A stretch of DNA of 64,000 bases from Candidatus Lutacidiplasma silvani (GTDB lineage: Archaea; Thermoplasmatota; Thermoplasmata; Lutacidiplasmatales; UBA184), in the NCBI GenBank assembly GCA_022750295.1, contig JAKIVZ010000008.1:27113-91112 (forward strand), read 5' to 3'. Numbering within the stretch: position 1 is the stretch's first letter; each line of letters starts with the position of its first letter. The notes beneath the pieces were generated by a model. That model worked only from the letters and a program-made list of their open reading frames with translations, had not been told where the DNA came from and made no database searches. The position numbers were made by a program, and so were the translations under genes. This document shows positions 20,381 to 29,798 of the stretch, in pieces.

Positions 20381-21862
20381 ATGGCCGCCGTCGACGGCCC
20401 GCCACGGACGGCGCTCGAACTTGCGATCGCGGAGCGAAACGCCGTTGCCCTCGGCGTCACGGTCCAGCAATTGATGGAGAACGCCGGACGGGTGGTCGCC
20501 GAGGAGGCCATCGCGCACGTTCCCGACCCGAACGGTCGGATCGTCGTGCTCGCCGGGGCCGGCAACAACGGGGGCGACGGGACCTCGGCGGTCCACTTTC
20601 TTCGGGCGGAGGGCCGCCACCCGGAGCTCTGGATGGTCGCCGGGACGGGCGGCATCCGATCGATCGCCGCCCGTCGCGCCTACGAGCGGATTGCGGGGGG
20701 GTCGGAGGTGCACGAAGGGGTACCGTCTCCCGGGGCCCTGGCGGCATCGGCGCTGATCGTCGACGCCATGCTCGGGACCGGCCACTCCGGCGGGCTTCGC
20801 GAGCCGTACCGGTCCGCCGTCGCGTCGGTGCGGGACGCCCGCGTGCCCGTTCTCTCCGTCGACCTGCCGACCGGCTCCGGGGGACCGGACGGACTCCGGG
20901 CCGACTGGACGATCACGCTCTCGGCCCCGAAGGTCGGACTTCCTGGGGCGAACGGGGGAGGGGTGACCGTCCGGTCGATCGGGATCCCCGATGCCGCCTT
21001 CGACCGGACCGGACCGGGCGAGTACCTCGCGTACCCGAAGGCGACGGCTCGGGGTCGCCGGGCGAGGATTGCGGTCGTGGGCGGTGGCCCGTTCTCGGGC
21101 GCGCCGGCGCTCACCGCGCTCGCCGCCCTCCGCGCCGGGGCCGAACGGGCGACCGTCTACGCGCCCCGCCCGGCCGCCGATGCGATCCGAGCCCTCTCCC
21201 CGGACCTGGTCGTCGTCCCCTGCGGCGAGGGGCGACTCCGCCCGGGCGATATCCCCGTCCTCCTCGAGGCGATTCGCGGGACGCGGGTCGGGGCGGTCGC
21301 CGTCGGAATGGGTCTCGGCCGCGAACCCGATACGATCGAAGCGACCCGGACGTTGTTGTCGGAGCTTGCGGGGACGGTTCCTCTCCTCGTCGACGCCGAT
21401 GCGCTCGATGCGCTTCCCGATACCCTCCCCGTTCGACCCGACGCCCCCATCGTGGCGACCCCGAACGCCGGAGAGTTCGCCCGGGTGTTCGCGCGGGATT
21501 CGTCCGGGTCGGGGGACGGGCCCCCGGGGGTCCTCTCGATGATCGCTCGAGCCCGGGGGCTCACCCTCGTCCGCAAGGGGGGCGACGACACCATCGCGGG
21601 TCCCGACCGTGTGGTCCTCGCGGGGCCGCACTCCCGGTCGATGAACGTCGGCGGGTCGGGCGACGTGCTCGATGGCGTCATCGGCCGGCTCCTCGCGGAA
21701 CCGTTGGACGGCTTCGGCGCCGCGCGCCTCGGGACGCACTGGCTGGGGGACGCGGGGCGGCTGGCCGCGGCGGAGTTGGCCGATGGACTCCTCGCGACCG
21801 ACCTGATCGCCGCGCTTCCGATTGCGCTCCGAGAGGGGCTGCGGCAGGCCCCGCTCGGCTGA
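20381..21862 (+). CDS. nnr: Bifunctional NAD(P)H-hydrate epimerase / ADP-dependent dehydratase
   Basis: VTVQQLMENAGRVVAEEA...VVLAGAGNNGGDGTSAVHFLRAEG...PIVATPNAGEFARVF...MNVGGSGDVLDGVIGRLLAE. Confidence 0.93.
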   Translation: MAAVDGPPRTALELAIAERNAVALGVTVQQLMENAGRVVAEEAIAHVPDPNGRIVVLAGAGNNGGDGTSAVHFLRAEGRHPELWMVAGTGGIRSIAARRAYERIAGGSEVHEGVPSPGALAASALIVDAMLGTGHSGGLREPYRSAVASVRDARVPVLSVDLPTGSGGPDGLRADWTITLSAPKVGLPGANGGGVTVRSIGIPDAAFDRTGPGEYLAYPKATARGRRARIAVVGGGPFSGAPALTALAALRAGAERATVYAPRPAADAIRALSPDLVVVPCGEGRLRPGDIPVLLEAIRGTRVGAVAVGMGLGREPDTIEATRTLLSELAGTVPLLVDADALDALPDTLPVRPDAPIVATPNAGEFARVFARDSSGSGDGPPGVLSMIARARGLTLVRKGGDDTIAGPDRVVLAGPHSRSMNVGGSGDVLDGVIGRLLAEPLDGFGAARLGTHWLGDAGRLAAAELADGLLATDLIAALPIALREGLRQAPLG

Positions 21863-21877
21863 CCGCGGACGGCCGAC

Positions 21878-22528
21878 TCAGGCGTACCGGACGCGACCCC
21901 GGATCTCTTTCGCGCGGGCCCGAACGGCGGCCGCCCCGGCGACGTTGCCGGCCTCGTATCCGACGAGGAACTCGGCGAGGAGCTCATCGCCCCTCGGGTG
22001 GAGCGAGTGCAGGTCCTCCTCGACAAGGTGGAGGTCGATCGCCAGCTCCTCGACGCCCGGGCTCCGGGACCCCATCGAGAGGTCGAGGAACGCGGCCGGC
22101 CCCCCCGGTCCCTCCGGGAACATCACGTTCGAGCTCGTCAGGTCGCCGTGCGAGATCCCTCCCGCATGGAGCCGGCCGAGCCCGTGTCCGAACGCGCGGA
22201 GGGTCGGGAGGAGCGGCCCCGGGTCGGCCGGGTGCTGCTCGAGGAGCTGCTTCAGCGTCGACCCGGAGAGCGCCTCCAGGATCATCCGATGCTTGACGAG
22301 GTCCAGGTCGTACACGATCGGGGTCCGCACCCCGAGACGACGGGCGTCGACGAGGAGCCGCGCCTCGGTGCGGGTCCGCTCCTTCCGAAGCCGTTCGTCG
22401 AGCGATTTCGGACGATACGTCTTCGCTTCCCGGTCCTTCAGGTACGCCGGCCAGCCGAGCCACTCGACGGCGCGGATGGAGGCTTCCGCGCCGCGCGAGA
22501 CGGCCCGGCCCTCGGTCGGTTCGGCCAC
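21878..22528 (-). CDS. Bud32-type atypical kinase (KEOPS), stand-alone
   Basis: YRPKSLDERLRKERTRTEARLLVDARRLGVRTPIVYDLDLVKHRMILEALSG...HGDLTSSNVMF...FLDLSMGSRSPGVEELAIDLHLVEEDL. Confidence 0.92.
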   Translation of the reverse strand: MAEPTEGRAVSRGAEASIRAVEWLGWPAYLKDREAKTYRPKSLDERLRKERTRTEARLLVDARRLGVRTPIVYDLDLVKHRMILEALSGSTLKQLLEQHPADPGPLLPTLRAFGHGLGRLHAGGISHGDLTSSNVMFPEGPGGPAAFLDLSMGSRSPGVEELAIDLHLVEEDLHSLHPRGDELLAEFLVGYEAGNVAGAAAVRARAKEIRGRVRYA

Positions 22529-22538
22529 GACGACCCCC

Positions 22539-23411
22539 CTACGGAACCCGGTGGCTCGCGACGCAGCGTACGATCGCTTCCCGGGCCAACCGGGCCGCGA
22601 GGAGGCTCGTGTTCCCGGTGTCGTAGTGCGGAGAGACCTCCATGATGTCGAGCCCCGCGAGGCGGGGAGCGACGGCGCCGATCGCATGCTTGACGTCGCG
22701 CGGGGTCAGTCCGAATGGCTCGGGCGTGCCGGTTCCGCCCGCGTAGGCCGGATCGATCGCGTCGATATCGAGCGAGACGTAGACCCGCTCGGTCTTCAGC
22801 ATCGAGAGCGCCTTCTTTACCGACGCCTCGATCCCGTCCTCCGCAACCTCGTGGGCCGTGATGTACGGCATCCCGATGGACCGGTTGTCCTCGATCTCCT
22901 CGCGCGAGACGGAACGGACCCCGAGGACGACGACGTTCTTGGCCCCGACCTTCTCGACGATCCGTCGGGACGAGCAGGCGTGGCTCCGGTCGTCGCCGAG
23001 GTAGCTCGCCCGGAAGTCCATGTGGGCGTCCAGGTAGAGGACCCCGATCGACGAGCCGTCCGGATACGCCTCGACGCACGGGGGGGAGCACGCGTGGTCG
23101 CCCCCCAGGACGATCGGGATCTTGCCGGCGGCGTAGATCGGTCGGACCTCCTCGCGCACGGAGGTGACCATGTCGCGGGCGAAGCCGAACTCCTCGACGT
23201 TCCCGAGGTCGTGGATCGCAACTTCGGAGAGGTCGACGCCCGTCTCCAGGTCGTACGACTCGAAGTTCCACGAGTGTTGGCGGATCGAGTCCGGCCCGAA
23301 CCGGGCCCCCGGTCGGAAGGAGGTGGTGCGGTCGAACGGAACTCCGAGAATGACGAAACGGGCGTCGTCGAACGTGGCCGACGCGTCGGCGAATCCCCCC
23401 GAATGCGGCAC
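22539..23411 (-). CDS. speB: Agmatinase/ureohydrolase family protein
   Basis: FVILGVPFDRTTSFRPGARFGPDSIR...IVLGGDHACSPPCVEA...VLYLDAHMDFR...VYVSLDIDAIDPAYAGGTGTPEPFGLTPRDV. Confidence 0.94.
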   Translation of the reverse strand: MPHSGGFADASATFDDARFVILGVPFDRTTSFRPGARFGPDSIRQHSWNFESYDLETGVDLSEVAIHDLGNVEEFGFARDMVTSVREEVRPIYAAGKIPIVLGGDHACSPPCVEAYPDGSSIGVLYLDAHMDFRASYLGDDRSHACSSRRIVEKVGAKNVVVLGVRSVSREEIEDNRSIGMPYITAHEVAEDGIEASVKKALSMLKTERVYVSLDIDAIDPAYAGGTGTPEPFGLTPRDVKHAIGAVAPRLAGLDIMEVSPHYDTGNTSLLAARLAREAIVRCVASHRVP

Positions 23412-23499
23412 GGTGCTCCGACCGACGCTGGATATATCAGAGCGCGGGCGGCTCGAACGCCCTTATGCCGTCCGGGGGGTCGTCCAAGCGGGGACCCGG

Positions 23500-24285
23500 A
23501 TGGCGGCGGAGGAGCTGGTCGGACAGAAGCCCGATGGGGAGGGCGTCGAGATCCTCATCCTGCGGAATCCGAAGGTCAATGCCCTCAGTACCGCGCTCCT
23601 GACAGAGCTCGAGCACCGTCTCGACGCTCTCGAGTCGAACCCCGAAGTGCGCGCCGTCGTCGTGACGGGGGATGGCCAGTACTTCAGCGCCGGTGCCGAC
23701 CTGAAGGAGATGGCGACCCTCGGGATGGACGATGCCCCGCGGATGGTCCGACGGGGCCAGGCGCTCTTCGAGCGGTTGCACGCGCTCCGCCCGCCGGTGA
23801 TCGCGGCGGTCAACGGCCTCGCGCTCGGAGGCGGACTTGAACTCGCGCTCGCCTGCGACCTGCGGGTCGCCGGGGAGTCGGCGAAGCTGGGAGCCCCCGA
23901 GGCGAATTTCGGGCTTCTGCCGGCCTACGGAGGGACCCAGCGACTGGCCCGACTCCTAGGGAGCGCGAAGGCGATGGAATTGATCTTCACCGGCGCGATG
24001 GTCGCTGGAACAGAGGCGGCCCGCATCGGGCTCGTCAACAAGGTCGTCCCCGCCGGCCAGGAGCTGCGCGCGGCCCGCGACCTCGCCCATACGATCGCGC
24101 AGAAGGCGCCCAAGGCGATCGCCGGCGCGAAGCGCGCCATCCGACTCGGGGCGGACCGGTCGCTCGCCGATGGGCTCGCCCTTGAGGCCGAGGCGTTCGA
24201 GACTGAAGTGCTCGGGAGTTCCGACCTCGGCGAAGGGATCCTCGCGTTCGTCGAGCACCGTCCGCCTAAGTTCACGGGGACGTGA
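23500..24285 (+). CDS. Enoyl-CoA hydratase/isomerase
   Basis: ILILRNPKVNALSTALLTELE...GDGQYFSAGADLKEM...AAVNGLALGGGLELALACDLRVAGESAKLGAPEANFGLLPAYGGTQRLARLLG. Confidence 0.95.
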   Translation: MAAEELVGQKPDGEGVEILILRNPKVNALSTALLTELEHRLDALESNPEVRAVVVTGDGQYFSAGADLKEMATLGMDDAPRMVRRGQALFERLHALRPPVIAAVNGLALGGGLELALACDLRVAGESAKLGAPEANFGLLPAYGGTQRLARLLGSAKAMELIFTGAMVAGTEAARIGLVNKVVPAGQELRAARDLAHTIAQKAPKAIAGAKRAIRLGADRSLADGLALEAEAFETEVLGSSDLGEGILAFVEHRPPKFTGT

Positions 24286-24287
24286 CG

Positions 24288-25481
24288 ATGGCGTTCGACT
24301 TCTCCTTCTCCGCCGACCAGGACGCGTTTCGCGGGGCCGTCCGCGCGTTCCTCGAGCGCGAGGTCGCGCCGGTCGTCGTCGCGATGGACGAAGACGAGAC
24401 GTTCCCCGCGGCCACGGTCCGGAAGATGCAGGCGGAGGGGTACTTCGGCGTCCCCGTCCCCGAGGAGTTCGGCGGCTCCGGGCTCGGGAAGGTCGGCTAC
24501 TGCATCCTTCTCGAGGAGCTCGGCAAGGTCGACGCCTCGCACTCCGCGATCGTCGCGGCGCACACCTCGCTCGGAACCACGCCCCTCCTCTCGTACGGGA
24601 CGGAGGCGCAGAAACGCCGGTGGCTCACCCCGGCCGCGAAGGGGGAGAAGCTCCTCGCGTTCTCGCTCACCGAGGCCGGTTCCGGCAGCGACTCCGGCGC
24701 CGTCCACACCCTCGCCGAGAAGGACGGCGACGGCTGGAGTCTTACCGGCACGAAGATCTACGTCACGAACGGAAAGGAAGCCGACACAATCGTGCTCCTG
24801 GCCGCGAACGACGTGAAGAAAGGGCCCTCGGGCGGGGTGACCGCCTTCCTCGTCGACCGGGGGACCCCGGGGTTCTCGGTCGGGCGGTGCGAGAAGAAGA
24901 TGGGACTCCACGGCACGTCGACCGCGGAGCTGATCCTGGACCACGTGAACGTCGGACCCGAGCACGTCCTCCACGAGGTCGGCAAGGGGTTCCACGTCGC
25001 GATGACGGCCCTCGACGTGGGTCGGGTCTCTCTCGGGGCCGCGAGCCTCGGCGGGATGCAGGCGGCGTGTGCCCAGTCCCTCGCCTTCGCCCAGAATCGG
25101 ACCCAGTTCGGCCTCCCGATCAGCGAGTACGAGGCGATCCAGTTCAAGCTCGCCGACATGGCGATGCGCATCCACGCGCTCCGGCTCATGGTCTACCACG
25201 CGGCCGCGAACCAGGACCGGCTCGGCCCCGACCCCGCGAGGTGGTCGCGTCTCGAGCGGGCCGCGAAGACCCGCGAGGCGGCGGTCGTCAAGTGCCTCGC
25301 TTCCGAGTGGGCGAGCGAGACGATCGACGAGGCGCTCCAGATCCACGGCGGGCTCGGCTACATCCGGGGGACCCCGGTCGAGCGCGCCTACCGGGACGCC
25401 CGGATCTCCGAGATCTTCGAGGGCACGAACGAGATCCAGCGCGTCGTCATCGCCCGGGACCTGCTGGGGCGGGGCCTGTAG
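24288..25481 (+). CDS. Acyl-CoA dehydrogenase (second copy)
   Basis: FDFSFSADQDAFRGAVRAFLEREVAP...FSLTEAGSGSDSGAVHT...LQIHGGLGYIRGTPVERAYRDARISEIFEGTNEIQRVVIARDLL. Confidence 0.96.
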   Translation: MAFDFSFSADQDAFRGAVRAFLEREVAPVVVAMDEDETFPAATVRKMQAEGYFGVPVPEEFGGSGLGKVGYCILLEELGKVDASHSAIVAAHTSLGTTPLLSYGTEAQKRRWLTPAAKGEKLLAFSLTEAGSGSDSGAVHTLAEKDGDGWSLTGTKIYVTNGKEADTIVLLAANDVKKGPSGGVTAFLVDRGTPGFSVGRCEKKMGLHGTSTAELILDHVNVGPEHVLHEVGKGFHVAMTALDVGRVSLGAASLGGMQAACAQSLAFAQNRTQFGLPISEYEAIQFKLADMAMRIHALRLMVYHAAANQDRLGPDPARWSRLERAAKTREAAVVKCLASEWASETIDEALQIHGGLGYIRGTPVERAYRDARISEIFEGTNEIQRVVIARDLLGRGL

Positions 25482-27168
25482 GCGTCGCCGGCGGTTCGCG
25501 CAGCATCCGGCGCAGCACCTTCTGGACGGCGCTCTTCGGAAGCTCGGTCCGGAACTCGACCGTCCGGGGCGCCTTGTAGTGGGCGATCCGCTCGCGGACG
25601 AACAGGATCAGCTCCGACTCGGTCGTCGTCTGCCCGGCCCGGAGCACGACGAACGCCTTGACGACCTCGCCGAGCCGCTCGTCGGGGACCCCGATCACGG
25701 CCGCCTCGGCCACGGCGGGGTGCTGGTACAGGACCTCGTCGACCTCGCGCGGGTAGACCTTGAACCCCCCGACGTCGATGAGGTCCTTCTTCCGGTCCAC
25801 GATGAACGCGTACCCGTCGGAGTCGATGCGGGCGATGTCGCCGGTCAGGAGCCATTCGCCCCGCAGGACCGCGCCCGTCTCGGCGGGCGCGTTCGCGTAC
25901 CCGAGCATCACCTGGGGCCCCCGGACCGCCAGCTCCCCGACCTCGCCCGGGCCGAGGACCTTCGAGCGATCCTCGAGGTCGAACACGCGCTGGTCCGTCA
26001 GCGGGAGGGGGAGGCCGATCGAGCCGGCCCTCCGCTCTCCGTCAATGGGGTTGGCGTGGGTCACCGGGGACGCCTCGGTCAACCCGTACCCTTCGATCAG
26101 GTTCCCGCCGGTCAATTGCTCGAACCGCTTCGCCACCTCGGCCGGCAAGGGGGCCGAGCCGCTGACGCAGACCTTGATCGACCGGATGTCGTACGTTCCG
26201 ACCTTCGGATGGTGGGAGAGCGCCGCGTAGAGCGCGGGAACGCCGGGGAGTTCGGTGGGGCGGTACTTTCCGATCAGCCTCAGAGTCTCGTCCGGGTCGG
26301 GGCGGTTCTCGAGCACGATCGTCGCTCCGTGCGCGAGGGGGTAGTTCAGGGCGACCGTCATCCCGTAGACGTGGAAGAACGGGATCGCGGCGAGGACGAT
26401 GGACGTCCCCGGGGCCTGCGCGGCGAACCAGGCCCGGCACTGCACGGCATTCGCGACCAGGTTGCGGTGGGTGAGCATCGCCGCCTTCGGCCAGCCGGTC
26501 GTCCCGCCCGTGTACTGGTAGACCGCCACGTCTTCCGCGGGGTCGGTCGTCGGCTTGGCGAACGTACCGCTCCCGCCCACGAGGTGGGACCAGGGCCGGA
26601 CGTTGTCGTCGGAAGGAACGGCCGTCGTGCGGCCCTGCCGACGCAATACGGCGTTCACGAACAGCCGCTGGGGCCAGGGGTAGAATTCGCGGGTGCGCGC
26701 GACGTACACGAGGGGGACCCGCACCGACGCCGCGACCTTGGCGACGTTGGGGTAGAGGATCTCGAGGGTGACGAGCCCCTTCGCACCGGAATCGGTCAGA
26801 ACCCGGATCAAGTCCTGGCCGAGGTAGAGCGGGCTCACCTGTACGACGGTGAGTCCGAGCCGGAGCGCCCCATAGAACGCGATCGGATGGGCCGGGGAGT
26901 TCGGCAGGTACAGGGCGAGACGGTCCCCGGGAACGAAACCGTCCGCCGCGAGCGTCGCCGCGACGCGGCCGGTCGCGTCCCAGAATTGCCGGTACGTCCA
27001 CCGTTTTCCATAGTAGATGAGCGCGGTCCGGTCGCGCCACCGCTCGACGCTGGCTTCGACCAGGTCGGGGAGACGGACGTTCGGAACTTCCATCGTTTTC
27101 GGGACGTTCGCCGGGTAGTGGGCGAACCAGGGAGCGTCCGGGGGGACGGGGGCCTGGGCGGGCCGCAT
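25447..27168 (-). CDS. Long-chain acyl-CoA synthetase / AMP-dependent synthetase
   Basis: YQYTGGTTGWPKAAMLTHRNLVANAVQ...EGYGLTEASPVTHANP...LLTGDIARIDSDGYAFIVDRKKDLIDVGGFKVYPREVDEVLYQHPAV. Confidence 0.95.
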   Translation of the reverse strand: MRPAQAPVPPDAPWFAHYPANVPKTMEVPNVRLPDLVEASVERWRDRTALIYYGKRWTYRQFWDATGRVAATLAADGFVPGDRLALYLPNSPAHPIAFYGALRLGLTVVQVSPLYLGQDLIRVLTDSGAKGLVTLEILYPNVAKVAASVRVPLVYVARTREFYPWPQRLFVNAVLRRQGRTTAVPSDDNVRPWSHLVGGSGTFAKPTTDPAEDVAVYQYTGGTTGWPKAAMLTHRNLVANAVQCRAWFAAQAPGTSIVLAAIPFFHVYGMTVALNYPLAHGATIVLENRPDPDETLRLIGKYRPTELPGVPALYAALSHHPKVGTYDIRSIKVCVSGSAPLPAEVAKRFEQLTGGNLIEGYGLTEASPVTHANPIDGERRAGSIGLPLPLTDQRVFDLEDRSKVLGPGEVGELAVRGPQVMLGYANAPAETGAVLRGEWLLTGDIARIDSDGYAFIVDRKKDLIDVGGFKVYPREVDEVLYQHPAVAEAAVIGVPDERLGEVVKAFVVLRAGQTTTESELILFVRERIAHYKAPRTVEFRTELPKSAVQKVLRRMLREPPATPTGPAPAGPGR

Positions 27169-27572
27169 TAGGGCCCCCCACCGTTCGGTCGGTCGCGAAC
27201 GAACTGCACTCCGGGCTTGTAGGTCGGGGAGAAGCGGACCCGGTCGCCGGCCGCGAGCTCTGACTCCTCCGTGATTCCGGCCATCCAGCCGGTCACCCGG
27301 CCCCCTCCGTCGAGGTCGACGACGACGTAGGCGTACGGGGCGTCGTTCAGGAACTCGTCGGACGGGACGGTTTGCACCGTATACGCGACGAGACGCCCGG
27401 TACTTCCCAGGTCGGCCTCCACGAGGTCCCGGATCCCACATCGCGGACAGACGAGAACCCACGTCGCGGTGACGAACCCACAGCCGGACCGGAACCCCCG
27501 GAGCCGGGACTCCTCCTCGTACCCATGGCGGAACGCCTCGATCGAGTGCGGACCGACAGACTCCTCCGCCAT
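27168..27572 (-). CDS. DUF35 zinc-ribbon/OB-fold protein (thiolase-associated)
   Basis: LVCPRCGIRDLVEADLGSTGRLVAYTVQTVPSDEFLNDAPYAYVVVDLDGGGRVTGWMAG; TAATG overlap with acyl-CoA ligase start. Confidence 0.9.
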   Translation of the reverse strand: MAEESVGPHSIEAFRHGYEEESRLRGFRSGCGFVTATWVLVCPRCGIRDLVEADLGSTGRLVAYTVQTVPSDEFLNDAPYAYVVVDLDGGGRVTGWMAGITEESELAAGDRVRFSPTYKPGVQFVRDRPNGGGP

Positions 27573-27574
27573 CG

Positions 27575-28729
27575 CTAGCGATGCGAGAAGAGGTGGACGG
27601 AGCACGACCCGCCGGTCGCGCCGACGTTGTGGGCGAGGGCCCATTCGGTCTTCGGGACCTGACGCGCGCCGGCGCGATGGTTGAACTGCTCGAAGATCTC
27701 GACGACCTGACCGGCCCCCGTGGCGCTCACGGGATGCCCCTTCGCCTTGAGGCCCCCGGACGGATTGACCGGGAGCCGACCGTCCCGCGCGGTTTCGCCC
27801 TCGGGGCCGGCGCGCGCCGCCGCCCCCTTGGGATAGAACCCGAGGTCCTCGAGCGCGAGGACCTCCGCGATCGTGAAGCAGTCGTGGACCTCGAGGAAAT
27901 CGACGGCGTCCGGTCCGATCCCGGCCTGGCGGAAGGCGGCGACCGCCGCCGTGCGGGTCGCGGGGAGCCCGGTGAGGTCCAACCGATCCTGCATGTCGGC
28001 GACCGACCCCGAGCGGGCCGAGGCACGGATCACCAGCGGTTCCGACGACGGCGTTCCCGCGGCCTCCCGGGCGGCCACGACCACGGCCGCGGCTCCGTCG
28101 GAGAACGGGCAGCAGTCGTACAGCCGAAGCGGGGAGGCGATCACCGGAGAACGGAGGTACGTTTCGAGCGTGATCTCCTTCTGGAAATGGGCGTGGGGGT
28201 TCCGCGCCGCGTTGGCGTGGTTCTTGACCGCGATCGCCCCGAGCTCCTCGCTCGTCGTGCCGTACTTCTGGCGATGGACGTACGCGAGCGTGGCATACAG
28301 GCCGGGGAACGTGGCCCCGTTCCGGGTCTCGAACGGATAGTCCGCCCCCATCGCAAAGTAGCTCGTCGCCGTCAGGGTGTCGAGGTGCGAGAGCTTCTCG
28401 ACGCCGACCACCAGCACCGCGTCGGCGAACCCTCCGGCGACGTGGACGAACGCTTCGTGGAGACCGGCGCTCGACGACGAGCACGCGGATTCGATTGTGG
28501 CGGACGGAACGTCGGGAATCCCGAGCGCGGTGTTGATGAGCGGGCCGACGTGCGCCTGGCGCTCGGCGACCCCGAACGCGTTCGAGACGAACGTGTAGCC
28601 GATCCGTTTCGGGTCGATTCCCGAACCGTCGATCGCTTCGAGCGCGACCCGGGTCGCCGCCTCCCGCCCCGAATCGGGAAGTTTGCCGTAGCGCGTGGTG
28701 GCGGCGCCGACGACCCACGTCTCGCGCAT
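27575..28729 (-). CDS. Thiolase (acetyl-CoA acetyltransferase / SCP-x type)
   Basis: WVVGAATTRYGKLPDSGREAATRVALEAI...ATIESACSSSSAGLHEAFVHVAGG...VHDCFTIAEVLALEDLGF...NPSGGLKAKGHPVSATGAGQVVEI. Confidence 0.95.
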   Translation of the reverse strand: MRETWVVGAATTRYGKLPDSGREAATRVALEAIDGSGIDPKRIGYTFVSNAFGVAERQAHVGPLINTALGIPDVPSATIESACSSSSAGLHEAFVHVAGGFADAVLVVGVEKLSHLDTLTATSYFAMGADYPFETRNGATFPGLYATLAYVHRQKYGTTSEELGAIAVKNHANAARNPHAHFQKEITLETYLRSPVIASPLRLYDCCPFSDGAAAVVVAAREAAGTPSSEPLVIRASARSGSVADMQDRLDLTGLPATRTAAVAAFRQAGIGPDAVDFLEVHDCFTIAEVLALEDLGFYPKGAAARAGPEGETARDGRLPVNPSGGLKAKGHPVSATGAGQVVEIFEQFNHRAGARQVPKTEWALAHNVGATGGSCSVHLFSHR

Positions 28730-28763
28730 CGCATTCCCACCGGAGACGAAACCGGCCGGGGGA

Positions 28764-29066
28764 TTAACCCTCGCCGGCCGGCGACGACTTTTCGGCCGTA
28801 TCGGGCAGTCCGACGACCCGACGTAGCTCGGCGAACACCCGCTCGGCTTCGGCCGCGTCGCGGCTCTTGATGAGGACCCGTCCGTCGCGGCTCAACGTGA
28901 CCTCGCGCTCCATCGCGGCGATCAGCATGACCCGGGCGTCGGTGACGCCGATTCCCGCCGCGGTCAACCGGGCCTTCGCCGCCCCGAGGTCCACCGCGAG
29001 CTTCGGGCGAGGAACCGCCTCGAAGGCCCCCTTGGAGGCGCAGAGCGCGAGCGTGTAGTACGTCAC
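28764..29066 (-). CDS. Conserved small archaeal protein of unknown function
   Basis: Compact ORF VTYYTLALCASKGAFEAVPRPKLAVDLGAAKARLTAAGIGVTDARVMLIAAMEREVTLSRDGRVLIKSRDAAEAERVFAELRRVVGL immediately downstream of the ThiI-like gene. Confidence 0.7.
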   Translation of the reverse strand: MTYYTLALCASKGAFEAVPRPKLAVDLGAAKARLTAAGIGVTDARVMLIAAMEREVTLSRDGRVLIKSRDAAEAERVFAELRRVVGLPDTAEKSSPAGEG

Positions 29067-29073
29067 GGGCAGG

Positions 29074-29700
29074 TCAGAGGACGGTGGCGTGTCGGAGTAC
29101 GTCGTCGAGCATCTGGTCGACATCGATCCGCTGCTCCTCTTGCAGGATCTGCACGAGGTTCGAGCGGGTCGCGGGCTTCGAGGGAACCGCCTGGCAACAG
29201 AGCCCCGGCCGAGTCGAGATCTCGTACGTGCCGATCGCCTTCGCCACCGCCTCGATCTCGTGTTTATCGAACCCGATCAGGGGGCGGACGATCGGGAGCG
29301 ACACCGAGGCCGTGGCCGAGCGCATGTTGCTCAAGGTTTGGCTGGCGACCTGCCCCAGGGACTCCCCGGTCGTGAGGAACGTCGCGCCTTCGCGAATCGC
29401 GATCCGCTCCGCCGAGCGCCACATGAACCGCCGGCAGAGCACGCACCCGACGTGCCGGTCCGTCTCGCGCATCAGTTGGACCTGCGTCGGGCCGTGCGGG
29501 AGAAGGTACATCGGAATCTTCTGGTGGTATCGGGCCCGGAGGACCTCGAGATGGTCCACGACCTTCGCGAGCGGGGAGTCGTCGGTGAACGGGCGATTGT
29601 CCATGTGGACGCAGGTCATCTCGTGACCCTGACGGAGCATGTAGTGGAGCGCGACCGGCGAGTCGATGCCGCCGCTCATCAGCATCACGCCCTTCGACAT
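29074..29700 (-). CDS. ThiI-type PP-loop sulfurtransferase domain protein (no THUMP domain)
   Basis: MLMSGGIDSPVALHYMLRQGHEMTCVHMDNRPF...GCVLCRRFMWRSAERIAIREGATFLTTGESLGQVASQTLSNMRS...IVRPLIGFDKHEIEAVAKAIGTYEIS. Confidence 0.9.
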   Translation of the reverse strand: MSKGVMLMSGGIDSPVALHYMLRQGHEMTCVHMDNRPFTDDSPLAKVVDHLEVLRARYHQKIPMYLLPHGPTQVQLMRETDRHVGCVLCRRFMWRSAERIAIREGATFLTTGESLGQVASQTLSNMRSATASVSLPIVRPLIGFDKHEIEAVAKAIGTYEISTRPGLCCQAVPSKPATRSNLVQILQEEQRIDVDQMLDDVLRHATVL

Positions 29701-29798
29701 CCGGCCGACTCCTCCCTCGAGGCGAGGACCCTTTCCGTGGTATTTGAGAGCACTCCTGGCGGGGGTGTCAAATAGCGCATCCCCGTGCGCCGCGAGCC

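Noticed and set aside
27570-27583. Perfect palindrome CATCGCTAGCGATG
   Set aside because: Created by the abutting thiolase stop (CATCGCTAG) and DUF35 start (ATGGCG) context; more likely coding overlap than an operator.
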